A stretch of 47,730 bases of DNA from Faecalimonas sp. (GCA_020024645.1 JAHHTN010000007.1:1-47730), one strand, 5' to 3'; shown: positions 9,943 to 18,228, counted from the first letter of the stretch. Numbers and translations: made by a program. Notes: generated from the letters alone by a model not told the origin.

Positions 9943-10569
9943 ATGCAAGCAGAAAGTATTATTTTAGATGTGGATGGAACTTTATGGGATTCTACGGAGT
10001 TGGTTGCGAAATCATGGAATAGGGCAATTCAAGATACAGGAATTACACAGATTGAAGTGACAGCGGAACAGTTAAAAACATTGTTTGGTCGAACAATGAA
10101 AGAGATTGCAGATGTTGTTTTAGAAGGGTGTTCAGAAGACAAAAAAGAAAAGGTAATGGAACTTTGTTGTCGATATGAGCATGCGGATTTAGAAAATGAT
10201 GATTGTAATATCTTGTATCCAAATGTGAAAGAAACAATTATAAAATTGTCAAAAACACATAGAGTTTTTATTGTAAGTAATTGTCAGTCGGGATACATTG
10301 AAATGTTTTTAAAGAAAACAAATTTGACGGAATATGTGATGGATATTGAATGTTTTGGAAACACAGGAAAAGGAAAAGGAGAAAATATTCGTTTGATTAT
10401 GGAAAGAAACCACTCTAAAAGCGCCTGTTATGTGGGGGATATTCGAGGAGATTATGAAGCTTCTTGTCAAGCTGGAATTCCCTTTATTCTTGCTGAATAT
10501 GGATTTGGAGATGTGCCTGAAAGTGAATGGAAAATCAAAGATTTTTCGGAGTTATTGAATATAGAATAG
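9943..10569 (+). CDS. HAD-superfamily hydrolase (phosphoglycolate phosphatase-like)
   Basis: A 208-residue cytoplasmic phosphatase-type protein. It has HAD motif I DVDGTLWDS with nucleophile D9 and D11, motif II around SNCQSGY, a lysine in GKGKGENI, and the acidic motif GDIRGDYEA. The helical cap after motif I places it near the phosphoglycolate phosphatase/beta-phosphoglucomutase subgroup. The substrate is unknown. The ATG at 9943 follows TAGGTGAC directly; a start at 9904 would overlap the peptidase gene by 31 bases. It shares a transcript with the M24 peptidase and ends at a terminator shared with the converging gene. Confidence 0.82.
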   Translation: MQAESIILDVDGTLWDSTELVAKSWNRAIQDTGITQIEVTAEQLKTLFGRTMKEIADVVLEGCSEDKKEKVMELCCRYEHADLENDDCNILYPNVKETIIKLSKTHRVFIVSNCQSGYIEMFLKKTNLTEYVMDIECFGNTGKGKGENIRLIMERNHSKSACYVGDIRGDYEASCQAGIPFILAEYGFGDVPESEWKIKDFSELLNIE

Positions 10570-10575
10570 ATTGGA

Positions 10576-10602
10576 AAAAGGGTATCCTAGAGATACCCTT
10601 TT
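10576..10602. terminator. Bidirectional terminator between converging genes
   Basis: An 11-bp stem, AAAAGGGTATC against GATACCCTTTT, with a short loop. The A and T runs on both sides let it serve both strands. Confidence 0.88.
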
Positions 10603-10606
10603 GTTG

Positions 10607-11380
10607 TTATACTAACAATTCTCTTAATGTGTCAATGACTGAATCTGTAACATAAGTAGAATGGGAAGCTACACCCGGAGCAGCGTTTGACATAGCGTAC
10701 CCTTCACCTGCAAGATGTAACATTTCAATGTCATTGTGTTGATCACCAAATGCCATTGTTTCTGCTGGAACAAGGTGAAAATAGTCTAGGAAAACTTGGA
10801 GAGCACTTCCTTTATTTGCTTCTGGAGAGATGAAATCAACCCATTCATTTCCTGAAGTTACAACTTTAATGTCAGATTTAAATTTTTGACGGAAATGTAA
10901 GAAAGTTTCCTCTGGTGTTGCATTATCAAAAATAGCAATTTTTAAAAATGGGGAAGTAACGGAGGATAAATCATCTACACATGTTACTTTATTTCCCATA
11001 TCTTCTTCGAGATGACGTAGGAATTCACTGTCTTTTGATTCAATATAACACGAATCTTCGCAGGATAGAACAGCATCGCAATGTTCTCTATTTTTGATTT
11101 CTTCAAAAATACGTAAACCTAATTCACGATCAATTGTGCCGCGACTAATCACTTTACCCTCGTGTATACAGAGAGAACCATTCTCTGTGATATAAGAAAT
11201 TTCATCTTTTATTGGTTCGAAAAGTTTTCGGAGACTTGCATATTGTCTTCCACTTGCAGCAATAAAATGAATGCCCTGCTTTTTTAACTGACGTATAATG
11301 TCAAATAATTCTGGATTTAATTTATGTTCACCATATTTTAATAGTGTTCCGTCAATGTCACTTGCGACTAGTTTTATCAT
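10607..11380 (-). CDS. Cof-type HAD phosphatase
   Basis: A 257-residue protein of the HAD IIB (Cof) subfamily. Motif I is SDIDGTLL with D8 and D10, motif II is AASGRQY, and the C-terminal motif is GDQHNDIEML followed by GYAMSNA, the standard Cof signature. Such enzymes dephosphorylate sugar phosphates, flavin precursors or pyridoxal phosphate with loose specificity, so no substrate is assigned. It is transcribed against its neighbours and begins with ATG after a GAGGT site. Nothing suggests functional coupling to the adjacent genes. Confidence 0.88.
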   Translation of the reverse strand: MIKLVASDIDGTLLKYGEHKLNPELFDIIRQLKKQGIHFIAASGRQYASLRKLFEPIKDEISYITENGSLCIHEGKVISRGTIDRELGLRIFEEIKNREHCDAVLSCEDSCYIESKDSEFLRHLEEDMGNKVTCVDDLSSVTSPFLKIAIFDNATPEETFLHFRQKFKSDIKVVTSGNEWVDFISPEANKGSALQVFLDYFHLVPAETMAFGDQHNDIEMLHLAGEGYAMSNAAPGVASHSTYVTDSVIDTLRELLV

Positions 11381-11461
11381 GATTAATTACCTCATATTCT
11401 TTTCATATTCCACCATTATTATATTACTTGAATGTATTATAGACAAGAAAAATATGTTGAA

Positions 11462-11490
11462 TTGACAAATAAATAGGAATTTGTTATCGT
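11462..11490 (+). promoter_or_regulatory. Candidate promoter of the heme-locus regulator
   Basis: TTGACA at 11462-11467, a 17-base spacer, and TATCGT at 11485-11490. If used, transcription begins near 11497. That is downstream of the TTG at 11481 and favours the ATG at 11547 as the translation start. Confidence 0.55.
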
Positions 11491-11546
11491 TTAGGAGATT
11501 ACTAAAAATTTACAATAGAATAAGAACACTTTTAGAGGAAGAAAAT

Positions 11547-12317
11547 ATGGATGTATTGAAAGTAAAGGTATTGATTTGTTTTCACAATGAAAAAGAACAG
11601 TGGAATGTGACCAACCTAGCAATAACATTGGGAGTGGAAAAGTATGCAGTTAGTCGTATATTGTCTACTTTGGAAAAAGAAGGTCTCTTAGATAAAAGTG
11701 ATAGAAGGAAACCAATTTTGACTAGAAAAGGAAAAGCAAAAGCGAATGAATATAGTCAGAAAGTGGAAATGATTATCAACCATCTTTTAGAAAAGGGCAT
11801 TTCTCAAGAAGTAGCAAGAGAAGATGCAGCTACTATTGTAGCATACTGCAAAGAAGAAACTTTAGAAGCACTGAAAAAAGAAGAAGTTACGAAACGGGTG
11901 AAATTTAGCTTTAGAGAGGGAATGGAATTTGACGGAGATTATCTAAGCGGTAGGTATCCAGACGGTAATTATCCAATTCCGTTCACCATTTTTCAAAAGG
12001 AATTAAAGTTGGAAAGAGAAATCTCCATATGGAATGAGGAGTTTGTTGATCCATGCGTCCTAAATGTTCAAAACAAAAACGGAAAAGTGTTTCTTCAGAT
12101 GCTCACTGAACATAGACAATATCGTTTTCAATATTGGGATGGAAGAGAATGGAGAGATATGGAAAGGCAGGGACGATTATTATCTTTTAAAGCAAATTAT
12201 GTTCGATTTCAAAGTATGGCAGATGGTAAGGGAAGGATATTATTTGGAAAGATATGGATACAAATCTATCATGGAAATGAGAAAGAAACACTTTTGTTTA
12301 CGATGTATATAGCGTAA
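11547..12317 (+). CDS. DtxR/MarR-like winged-helix regulator
   Basis: About 256 residues from ATG 11547, which follows AGAGGAAG; the frame is open upstream to a TTG at 11481. The N-terminal 60 residues form a winged helix-turn-helix (NVTNLAITLGVEKYAVSRILSTLEKEGL). It is followed by a helical segment (EVAREDAATIVAYCKEETLEAL) laid out like the metal-binding and dimer helices of DtxR, but without the usual E-x-x-H/EH ligands. The C-terminal half is beta-rich and not recognised. It lies upstream of and in line with the heme uptake genes, so a role in controlling them by iron, heme or another signal is inferred. A palindrome before the NEAT gene is a possible target. Confidence 0.7.
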   Translation: MDVLKVKVLICFHNEKEQWNVTNLAITLGVEKYAVSRILSTLEKEGLLDKSDRRKPILTRKGKAKANEYSQKVEMIINHLLEKGISQEVAREDAATIVAYCKEETLEALKKEEVTKRVKFSFREGMEFDGDYLSGRYPDGNYPIPFTIFQKELKLEREISIWNEEFVDPCVLNVQNKNGKVFLQMLTEHRQYRFQYWDGREWRDMERQGRLLSFKANYVRFQSMADGKGRILFGKIWIQIYHGNEKETLLFTMYIA

Positions 12318-12320
12318 AAA

Positions 12321-12467
12321 GTTGCTGATTGCAACAAAAGGAAAAATATTTATATTGCACAGAAGGAAGAGAAAAAAAGAAAAATAAATGCATCTTGCAA
12401 CAAAAAAGGATTTTTATTTTTAAAAAAATTATGATACAGTTTAGTCAGCAATTTCGGTTGCTTTTTT
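12321..12467 (+). promoter_or_regulatory. Leader structure upstream of the heme genes, possible attenuator
   Basis: The gap holds GTTGC-TGATT-GCAAC (12321-12335), a second TTGCAAC at 12395-12401, and a weak terminator-like hairpin, AGCAA/TTGCT, with a T-run at 12447-12467. The 12397-12401 GCAAC can also pair with the GTTGC at 12457-12461 and so block that hairpin. Mutually exclusive pairings are typical of attenuators, but these stems are only 5 bp long. Confidence 0.3.
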
Positions 12468-12473
12468 AATGCC

Positions 12474-12499
12474 TAAGGGTTAGTAGAAACTAATGTAAA
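12474..12499. promoter_or_regulatory. Candidate operator, interrupted palindrome
   Basis: A perfect inverted repeat TTAGT-AGAA-ACTAA (12480-12493) with weaker outer symmetry (TAAGGG left, TGTAA right), about 45 bases before the NEAT gene start. The TTAG/CTAA half-sites resemble DtxR-family boxes, and a DtxR-like gene lies immediately upstream. The link is inference. Confidence 0.45.
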
Positions 12500-12538
12500 A
12501 TAGTTCGAAGCAACTTAAATAAGGAGGAGGATATTAAT

Positions 12539-14146
12539 ATGAAAAACAAGACCATACAATTAATGGCAAAAAGAGTAGCTGCGCTTGCAATGGCTGCAGT
12601 TTGTGCATTTAGTTTAACACAGGTGCCAGTAGTGGAGGCTGCTGACAAATTAGGAGCAGGGAAATATGTAGTTCCAATTACATCTTTAAAAAGTAAGGCA
12701 CCAATTGATGCTGTAAATACAGCGTTTAATAAAGCGTTTGGGGACGGTGCCAATGTAAATGTAGATGAAAGTGGAAATATGACAGCTGTTGTTGAAAATA
12801 AACATATGGTTGTTGATATGATGGGAAAATATCATGCAAATATTTTGACTGTAGAAGGAGCAGAATATTTATCTTATAAAACGGAACAATCTTCAACTAC
12901 ATTTGGAGATCCATCAAAAATTGAAAATATTGAAGTGCCTAAAACAATAAAATTCCCAATCAAGCCTTCTGATAAAGGAGAATGCAAATTTAATATTACA
13001 GTAGATTTTATGAATAATTTAATGGGTGGCGGGAAACCAAAACTTACAGAAGTAACAATGACATTGGATTTTTCAAAAGCGCAACTGGATACAACTGAAC
13101 TAAAAACATTGTTGCAATCTTATGAGCAGTTGAAAAAAGAAGAATATACAGAAGAGTCTTGGAATGCATTTGATGCAAAAAGAAAAGAAGCAAATAATTT
13201 ACTTGCAAGTGGAAAAGCATCTGCAACAGAAGTAAGAGAAATGATTGCTTCGTTAAAAGATTTAAGAGCGAAATTAGAATTAGCACAGGAATTAGCAGAT
13301 GCTGATTACAGCAAAGTAGATATAGCAATTGCATCAGTTCCAAAAGATTTAACACAATATACAGAGGGAACAGTGAAGACACTTCAGGACGCATTACAGG
13401 CAGTTGTTCGTGGATTGAAAGAAAATGAACAAGATAAAGTAAATCAGATGGCAGCAGATATTGAAGCTGCGGTTAAAGGATTGAAAAAGAGACCAGCTTC
13501 TAACAATGGTACAAACAATAACACAAACAATAATACAAACAATAATACAAATCACAATACAAAACCAAATACAGGTAATACAGTATTAGATAAAAACAAC
13601 TTAAAAGATGGAACTTATGAAGTGCCAGTATGGTTATGGCATGCTACAAATAATCAGCCTTCTATGGCAGCACAATCTTTAAATAATACGGCAAGAATTG
13701 TTGTTAAAAATGGTGTGAAGACAATGTATATTTACACAAAATCAATGAAACTTGGAAATATTGAAGCGAGTCTTCAAGAATTGAAAATAGCAGGAGTAAA
13801 TGGAAGTTATGCGAATGCAAGAGTGGAGAAAAGAGATGCAAAAGGAAATCCAGTATGCTTCTCATTTACATTACCAAATACAAATGAATTTATTAAAGTA
13901 AAAGTAAATCCACATGTAGCTATTATGGGAAATCAAGATATTGATGCAAGACTTCGCATTAACTATTCGGCATTAAAACAAGTTTCTTCTGTTCAAGTAA
14001 CAAAGCCATCAGCTCAAAGTAGTTACGGAGCTTCAAATGCACCAAAGACAGGAGATTACAATAACTCTTCAGCATTTTTAATTACTATGCTTTTATCAGC
14101 AGTAGCAGGTGTGGTAGTGGTTTACAGAAAGAAACAGGCGAGATAA
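12539..14146 (+). CDS. Wall-anchored NEAT-domain heme-binding protein
   Basis: A 535-residue secreted protein: signal peptide (about 1-34), an N-terminal NEAT-like domain (about 38-185, beginning GAGKYVVPITSLKS), a FIVAR helical repeat (about 189-250), a second helical repeat (about 254-318), an Asn/Thr-rich linker (about 322-350), a clearer NEAT domain (about 355-475, DGTYEVPVWLWHA), then sorting signal APKTGD (501-506), a membrane helix and a basic tail. NEAT domains bind and relay heme at the Gram-positive surface. Start follows AAGGAGGAGG. The next gene starts 2 bases after the stop and encodes an Shp-like heme protein, so heme is probably passed from this protein to Shp and then to the transporter. 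Confidence 0.87.
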   Translation: MKNKTIQLMAKRVAALAMAAVCAFSLTQVPVVEAADKLGAGKYVVPITSLKSKAPIDAVNTAFNKAFGDGANVNVDESGNMTAVVENKHMVVDMMGKYHANILTVEGAEYLSYKTEQSSTTFGDPSKIENIEVPKTIKFPIKPSDKGECKFNITVDFMNNLMGGGKPKLTEVTMTLDFSKAQLDTTELKTLLQSYEQLKKEEYTEESWNAFDAKRKEANNLLASGKASATEVREMIASLKDLRAKLELAQELADADYSKVDIAIASVPKDLTQYTEGTVKTLQDALQAVVRGLKENEQDKVNQMAADIEAAVKGLKKRPASNNGTNNNTNNNTNNNTNHNTKPNTGNTVLDKNNLKDGTYEVPVWLWHATNNQPSMAAQSLNNTARIVVKNGVKTMYIYTKSMKLGNIEASLQELKIAGVNGSYANARVEKRDAKGNPVCFSFTLPNTNEFIKVKVNPHVAIMGNQDIDARLRINYSALKQVSSVQVTKPSAQSSYGASNAPKTGDYNNSSAFLITMLLSAVAGVVVVYRKKQAR

Positions 14147-14148
14147 GT

Positions 14149-14832
14149 ATGAAGAAGTGGAAAGAAACTATTTTAGGGGTAGGGCTAGCTGTTGTATTAG
14201 CAGCCCTTCCTGTTTCAGTTTATGCCATGGAAGATGGGGCTTACACTGTTGGAAGAACAACATCTTACGCAAATCCAGAAACAAATAAAACTGTAGATGG
14301 AGGAACGAATATTGCTCTTGGTGATAGCATGGCAGATAGTATTGTAGAAGACAATGCGTTGGTAGAACAATCAAATGGAAAAACGTATGTTACGCTTGGA
14401 ATTGGGCTAATCTCCAATGTGAAAAATGTTCGTATACAAATCAAAGGCAATAACGGAAAATACAGAAATGCAGAACTTACACAAACAGGAACATGCGAAA
14501 GAGATGGAGATACTTGTAATCACTATCGGTTTGAAGTAGACTCAGCAGAAAACTATATTAGTCCTATTTTGTTTGTAGAACCAATGGGAAGAGACGTACA
14601 GTTTTTTATTAAATTGAATATGGAAACGGCTCAAAAAGGAAATGGAAATTTTGTGAGCCAAATGATTAAGGCAGAAGAAAAACCCGCACCAAAGGAAGAA
14701 AAACCAAAAGAGATTAAGGAAAAACCAACAACGAAATCTGAACAAAAAGCTCCAATTGGAACCATTGCTGTTGGTGTTGTGACTGTAATTGTTATCGGCT
14801 CAGTAGTTGTATTTATAAAGAAAAGGAAATAA
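14149..14832 (+). CDS. Shp-like cell-surface heme-binding protein
   Basis: A 227-residue protein with signal peptide (about 1-26), one beta-sandwich domain (27-165), a Lys/Pro/Glu-rich stalk (about 170-200), and a C-terminal membrane helix with a KKRK tail and no sorting motif, so it is membrane-tethered. The segment FVEPMGRDVQFF matches the Shp family of streptococcal heme proteins. Shp coordinates heme through two methionines; M61 and M146 occupy comparable places here with nearly the same spacing. Shp proteins hand heme to the lipoprotein HtsA, and an HtsA-like gene begins 3 bases downstream. No strong ribosome binding site is seen, so translation is likely coupled to the NEAT gene. Confidence 0.82.
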   Translation: MKKWKETILGVGLAVVLAALPVSVYAMEDGAYTVGRTTSYANPETNKTVDGGTNIALGDSMADSIVEDNALVEQSNGKTYVTLGIGLISNVKNVRIQIKGNNGKYRNAELTQTGTCERDGDTCNHYRFEVDSAENYISPILFVEPMGRDVQFFIKLNMETAQKGNGNFVSQMIKAEEKPAPKEEKPKEIKEKPTTKSEQKAPIGTIAVGVVTVIVIGSVVVFIKKRK

Positions 14833-14835
14833 GAA

Positions 14836-15711
14836 ATGAAAAAGAAAGCGCTAATTGCTGTAGTACTTTCTGCATTGTTTTTGACAGGATGTGTAAATCA
14901 GTCAGGAGAGCAGAATGTGAAAAAAAATACAGATAAAGAACAGGTTGTAGCAACGTCTGTAGCAACTTGTGAGATTTTAGATAGACTAGAATGGGATAAT
15001 GTTGTAGGTGTTCCTAAAACAGACAGTTATTCGCTTCCGAAACGTTATAAGGGGGTTAAGAATGTCGGTTCTCCGATGGCTCCAGATATGGAAATTTTAA
15101 AATCATTAAAACCAGATATCGTTTTCACTCCTAATTCGTTGGAAGGTGAGTTAAAATCTCAGTATGAAAATATAGGAGTCAAAAGTTATTTTTTGGATTT
15201 AAAAAGTACGGAAGGAATGTATAAATCTATTTTAGAACTTGGGAAAATGCTTGGAAAAGAAAAGAAAGCAGAAGAACTTTATAAAGAGTTTGAACAGTTT
15301 AAAGTTGAGTTTGAAAAAGAGCATAAAGAAAAAAAAGCACCGACAGTGCTTTTATTGATGGGACTTCCTGGATCCTATGTAGTAGCAACAGAAAGCAGTT
15401 ATGCTGGAAGTCTTGTAAAACTTGCCGGAGGTATTAATGTATATGGCGACGGCGATGGAAAAGATTTTTTAAATATTAATCCAGAAGACATGGTTAAGAA
15501 GAAACCAGATATAATTTTGCGTACTTCACATGCTCTTCCAGAACAAGTTAAGAAAATGTTTGCAGAAGAATTTAACACGAATGATATTTGGAAGCACTTC
15601 GATGCAGTGCAAAATGGAAAGGTGTATGATTTAGATAACGGCAAATTTGGTATGAGTGCGAATTTCCGCTATAAAGAAGCATTGCAAGAGTTGGAAACAT
15701 ATTTGTATTAG
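14836..15711 (+). CDS. Heme ABC transporter substrate-binding lipoprotein (HtsA/IsdE-like)
   Basis: A 291-residue lipoprotein with lipobox LTGC (C19), anchored to the outer face of the membrane. It is a class III periplasmic-binding fold. The known heme ligands of IsdE and HtsA are a methionine near residue 78 and a histidine near 229. Here M81 (GSPMAPDME) and H232 (RTSHALPE) lie at matching positions, favouring heme over siderophore or cobalamin. It sits between an Shp-like gene and a FecCD-type permease. The ligand match is from memory of those proteins rather than an alignment. Confidence 0.87.
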   Translation: MKKKALIAVVLSALFLTGCVNQSGEQNVKKNTDKEQVVATSVATCEILDRLEWDNVVGVPKTDSYSLPKRYKGVKNVGSPMAPDMEILKSLKPDIVFTPNSLEGELKSQYENIGVKSYFLDLKSTEGMYKSILELGKMLGKEKKAEELYKEFEQFKVEFEKEHKEKKAPTVLLLMGLPGSYVVATESSYAGSLVKLAGGINVYGDGDGKDFLNINPEDMVKKKPDIILRTSHALPEQVKKMFAEEFNTNDIWKHFDAVQNGKVYDLDNGKFGMSANFRYKEALQELETYLY

Positions 15712-15722
15712 GAGGAAACAAG

Positions 15723-16709
15723 GTGATTAGCAAAAAAAGAAAAATCATTTCATTTCTTGTTACAGGAGCAGCATTAATAATGCTGTTCCTTGTTGCTGTG
15801 AATACAGGAAGTTTAAAAGCGTCTCTAGGGCAGATTATTAAAGGGTTATTTGTAGAATATGATGAAACAGTAGCAACAATATATTCTCTTCGTTTTCCGA
15901 GAATTTTTATTGCTATGCTTGCTGGAGCAGCAGTAGCAGTATCTGGTGTAATGTTACAAGCAGTAATGAAAAATCCATTAGCAGATCCGGGAATTATGGG
16001 GATTAGTTCGGGAGCAGGAATGGCGGCAATACTTGTAACTGTACTTGCACCATCATTGTACCTGGCAGTTCCGGTTTTTGCATTTTTAGGAGGTATTTTT
16101 GCCTGTTCAATAGTGTATATTCTTTCGTGGAAAGGAGAATTAAGTCCGCTTCGCGTTATACTAACAGGGGTAGCTGTGAATGCATTTTTTACAGGGCTTA
16201 TGTCAGCTGGAGAAAGTATGATGGGAACAGATTATAGTGGGGCGGCAAGCATAGTAAATGGAAATATTACGATGAAAACTTGGGACGATTTTCAAATACT
16301 TTTAGTTTATACAGTAATTGGACTTTTATTAGCACTTGTATTTTCAACGAAATGCGATATTTTAGGATTAGAAGATAAGACAATACTTTCGCTTGGAATT
16401 AGAGTAAATACAGTACGTATTCTTGTGTCAGCGGTAGCAGTTCTTTTAGCTTCAATTAGTACAGCAGTAGTAGGAAGCATTAGCTTCCTTGGATTGTTAG
16501 TTCCACATATCGCACGACTACTTGTTGGAAATAGCCATAAAGTGTTGATACCATATACAATGCTTCTTGGGGCTTTTACGTTATTGCTTGCAGATACGGT
16601 TGGGCGTACAATTGCCTACCCACATGAAATTAATGCAGCGGTGATTATGGCGGTTATTGGAGGACCAAGTTTTATTTTACTGTTAAGGAGGGCAAAAGCA
16701 GAACTATGA
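15723..16709 (+). CDS. Heme ABC transporter permease (FecCD family)
   Basis: A 328-residue integral membrane protein of the FecCD/BtuC type with about ten helices. Family motifs include RFPRIFIAMLAGAAVAVSG near the N-terminus and SFLGLLVPHIARLLVG with NPLADPGIMGISSGA in the expected places. It forms the channel for the adjacent binding protein and ATPase. It starts with GTG at 15723, 12 bases after the previous stop, after AGGAGG. Its stop overlaps the ATPase start by 4 bases, indicating coupling. Confidence 0.9.
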   Translation: MISKKRKIISFLVTGAALIMLFLVAVNTGSLKASLGQIIKGLFVEYDETVATIYSLRFPRIFIAMLAGAAVAVSGVMLQAVMKNPLADPGIMGISSGAGMAAILVTVLAPSLYLAVPVFAFLGGIFACSIVYILSWKGELSPLRVILTGVAVNAFFTGLMSAGESMMGTDYSGAASIVNGNITMKTWDDFQILLVYTVIGLLLALVFSTKCDILGLEDKTILSLGIRVNTVRILVSAVAVLLASISTAVVGSISFLGLLVPHIARLLVGNSHKVLIPYTMLLGAFTLLLADTVGRTIAYPHEINAAVIMAVIGGPSFILLLRRAKAEL

Positions 16710-17488
16710 GTGATCAGAAAACTGTTTATGAAGTACAAAATTTATCTTTCTCCTACGGAGAACATAAAGTGCTTCAGGAAATGTCATTTTCTCTACAAAA
16801 AGGGAAAATTACTACTTTAATTGGTGCTAATGGTTGTGGAAAATCTACTTTATTTCAATTATTGACTAAAAATCTAAAACCAGCAGAAGGACAAATAAAA
16901 CTATATGGGGAAAATCTTCAAGAAATCAAATTAAAAGATCTGGCAAAGAAAGCTGCCATTGTACATCAATATCATACGGTGTTGGACGATTTGAGCGTAG
17001 AAAAATTAGTTGGATATGGAAGAATACCTCATAGAAAAGCAGGTAGTTTTAGACTAAGTGAGAAAGATAGAGAAAAAGTAGAATGGGCTATGGAAGTGAC
17101 AAGAATACAGAAATATCGAAATCGTCCAGTTTCAAAGCTGTCTGGTGGACAAAGGCAAAGAGTATGGATTGCAATGGCACTTGCACAGGATACAGATTTA
17201 CTACTTTTAGATGAACCGACAACATATTTAGATGTAAGATATCAGATACAAATATTACAATTGGTACGTACACTAAACAAAGAATATGGTTTGACTATCG
17301 TTATGGTATTACATGATATTAATCAAGCTTTGTATTATAGTGATGAAATTATGGCGATGAAAAAGGGAAAAATCATCGGAAAAGGAATAGCAAAGGAAAT
17401 TTTGACAGAAGAATTATTGCAAGAGGTTTATGGAGTTAAACTTCCTGTTTTCACGATCGAAGAAAAACCATTTATATTAGCTGTGTAA
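16706..17488 (+). CDS. Heme ABC transporter ATP-binding protein
   Basis: A 260-residue ABC ATPase of the iron-chelate/heme type. Walker A is GANGCGKST (40-48), the signature is LSGGQRQRV, and Walker B is LLLLDEPT, followed by the switch histidine in VLHDINQA. It powers import through the permease with which it overlaps by 4 bases (ATGA). It is the last gene of the heme operon. No hairpin terminator is obvious before the rpiB promoter. Confidence 0.92.
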   Translation: MSDQKTVYEVQNLSFSYGEHKVLQEMSFSLQKGKITTLIGANGCGKSTLFQLLTKNLKPAEGQIKLYGENLQEIKLKDLAKKAAIVHQYHTVLDDLSVEKLVGYGRIPHRKAGSFRLSEKDREKVEWAMEVTRIQKYRNRPVSKLSGGQRQRVWIAMALAQDTDLLLLDEPTTYLDVRYQIQILQLVRTLNKEYGLTIVMVLHDINQALYYSDEIMAMKKGKIIGKGIAKEILTEELLQEVYGVKLPVFTIEEKPFILAV

Positions 17489-17506
17489 GAAAGAAACTTC
17501 ATCGGA

Positions 17507-17535
17507 TTGAAAAAAAATCATGAAAATGGTATAAT
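17507..17535 (+). promoter_or_regulatory. rpiB: Sigma-A-type promoter for rpiB
   Basis: TTGAAA at 17507-17512, 17-base spacer, TATAAT at 17530-17535, 46 bases before the start codon. Confidence 0.8.
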
Positions 17536-17581
17536 TCAAGCGTAAACGGATTATATATTTTGGAATGAAGGAGAACAAGAA

Positions 17582-18022
17582 ATGAAAATTGGAATTGGTA
17601 ATGACCATGCAGCAGTAGAGATGAAACAGCAGATCGTTACATTTTTGGAAGAATTAGGGCACGAAGTAGTAAACTATGGAACAGATACGAATGATAGTTG
17701 TGATTATCCAGTTTATGGTGAGAAAGTGGGACATGCCGTTGTAAACGGAGATGTAGAATGTGGAATTTTAATTTGTGGAACAGGAGTAGGTATTTCCATT
17801 GCTGCAAATAAAGTGAAAGGTGTTCGTGCAGTTGTTTGTAGTGAGCCATATTCAGCAAAACTTTCAAAACAACACAACAATACAAATATTCTTGCATTTG
17901 GTGCTAGAGTTGTTGGTATCGAATTGGCAAAAATGATTGTGGAAGAATGGCTAGGCACAGAATTTGAAGGGGATAGACATCAAAGACGTGTAAGCATGAT
18001 TTCAGATATTGAAAATAGATAA
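17582..18022 (+). CDS. rpiB: Ribose-5-phosphate isomerase B
   Basis: A 146-residue cytoplasmic enzyme of the RpiB/LacAB family, interconverting ribose 5-phosphate and ribulose 5-phosphate in the pentose phosphate pathway. The N-terminal GNDHAA motif (D8, H9), the catalytic cysteine C65 in ILICGTGVGISIAANK and the later QHNNTN segment are all present. A single gene with its own consensus promoter and terminator. LacA/LacB paralogs are less likely since no tagatose pathway genes are nearby. Start follows AAGGAG. Confidence 0.93.
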   Translation: MKIGIGNDHAAVEMKQQIVTFLEELGHEVVNYGTDTNDSCDYPVYGEKVGHAVVNGDVECGILICGTGVGISIAANKVKGVRAVVCSEPYSAKLSKQHNNTNILAFGARVVGIELAKMIVEEWLGTEFEGDRHQRRVSMISDIENR

Positions 18023-18035
18023 TATGTTACTATGA

Positions 18036-18078
18036 AAGAAAGATATCTTTTTGACATTGTCAAAGAGGTATCTTTTTT
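18036..18078 (+). terminator. Terminator after rpiB
   Basis: A long hairpin with outer arms AAAGATA/TATCTTT and an inner TTTGACA/TGTCAAA stem, ending in six T. Confidence 0.8.
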
Positions 18079-18079
18079 C

Positions 18080-18106
18080 ACGCTATTTATTTTTTTACAT
18101 ATTGTA
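18080..18106 (+). promoter_or_regulatory. Possible SigK-like promoter of the split amidase gene
   Basis: AC at 18080-18081, a 16-base gap, then CATATTGTA at 18098-18106. This fits the pattern AC...CATAnnnTA used by the mother-cell sigma factor SigK. No good TTGACA/TATAAT pair is seen in this gap. Such short AT-rich matches arise easily by chance. Confidence 0.3.
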
Positions 18107-18137
18107 TTATGGAAAAGAAAGGAAATGGAGTTTATAT

Positions 18138-18179
18138 ATGCCGATTTCAATTATGCTTGATGCAGGACATGGTGGATAG
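18138..18179 (+). pseudogene. N-acetylmuramoyl-L-alanine amidase, 5' fragment (interrupted)
   Basis: Thirteen codons, MPISIMLDAGHGG, then TAG. Begins with ATG after GGAAATGGAG. It is the N-terminal beta-strand and first zinc-ligand motif of an Amidase_3 domain, whose family consensus continues as HGGxDPGA. The missing continuation, GGKDPGAIYKGRRE, is found in frame 4.6 kb downstream at 22818. Translation of this piece alone would yield a 13-residue peptide, so the gene is inactive in this configuration unless the intervening DNA is removed. Confidence 0.9.
18167..18175 (+). repeat. Left attachment core (attL side)
   Basis: ACATGGTGG within the amidase codons for G-H-G-G. The flank to the left is amidase sequence (CTTGATGCAGG); to the right is element sequence (ATAGAGATTG). 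The exact crossover dinucleotide cannot be located within the nine bases. Confidence 0.75.
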
Positions 18180-18228
18180 AGATTGCGAAAAATAATATAA
18201 ATGCACATAAAGAAGAGGGATTCATCGT

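Noticed and set aside
11481..11546. TTG at 11481 as the start of the DtxR-like regulator
   Set aside because: It lies upstream of the transcription start predicted from the -10 box at 11485 and has poor ribosome binding site spacing; kept only as an alternative.
12318..12538. A known riboswitch class before the heme genes
   Set aside because: I see no conserved core of any riboswitch I know; only short pairings, listed as a tentative attenuator.
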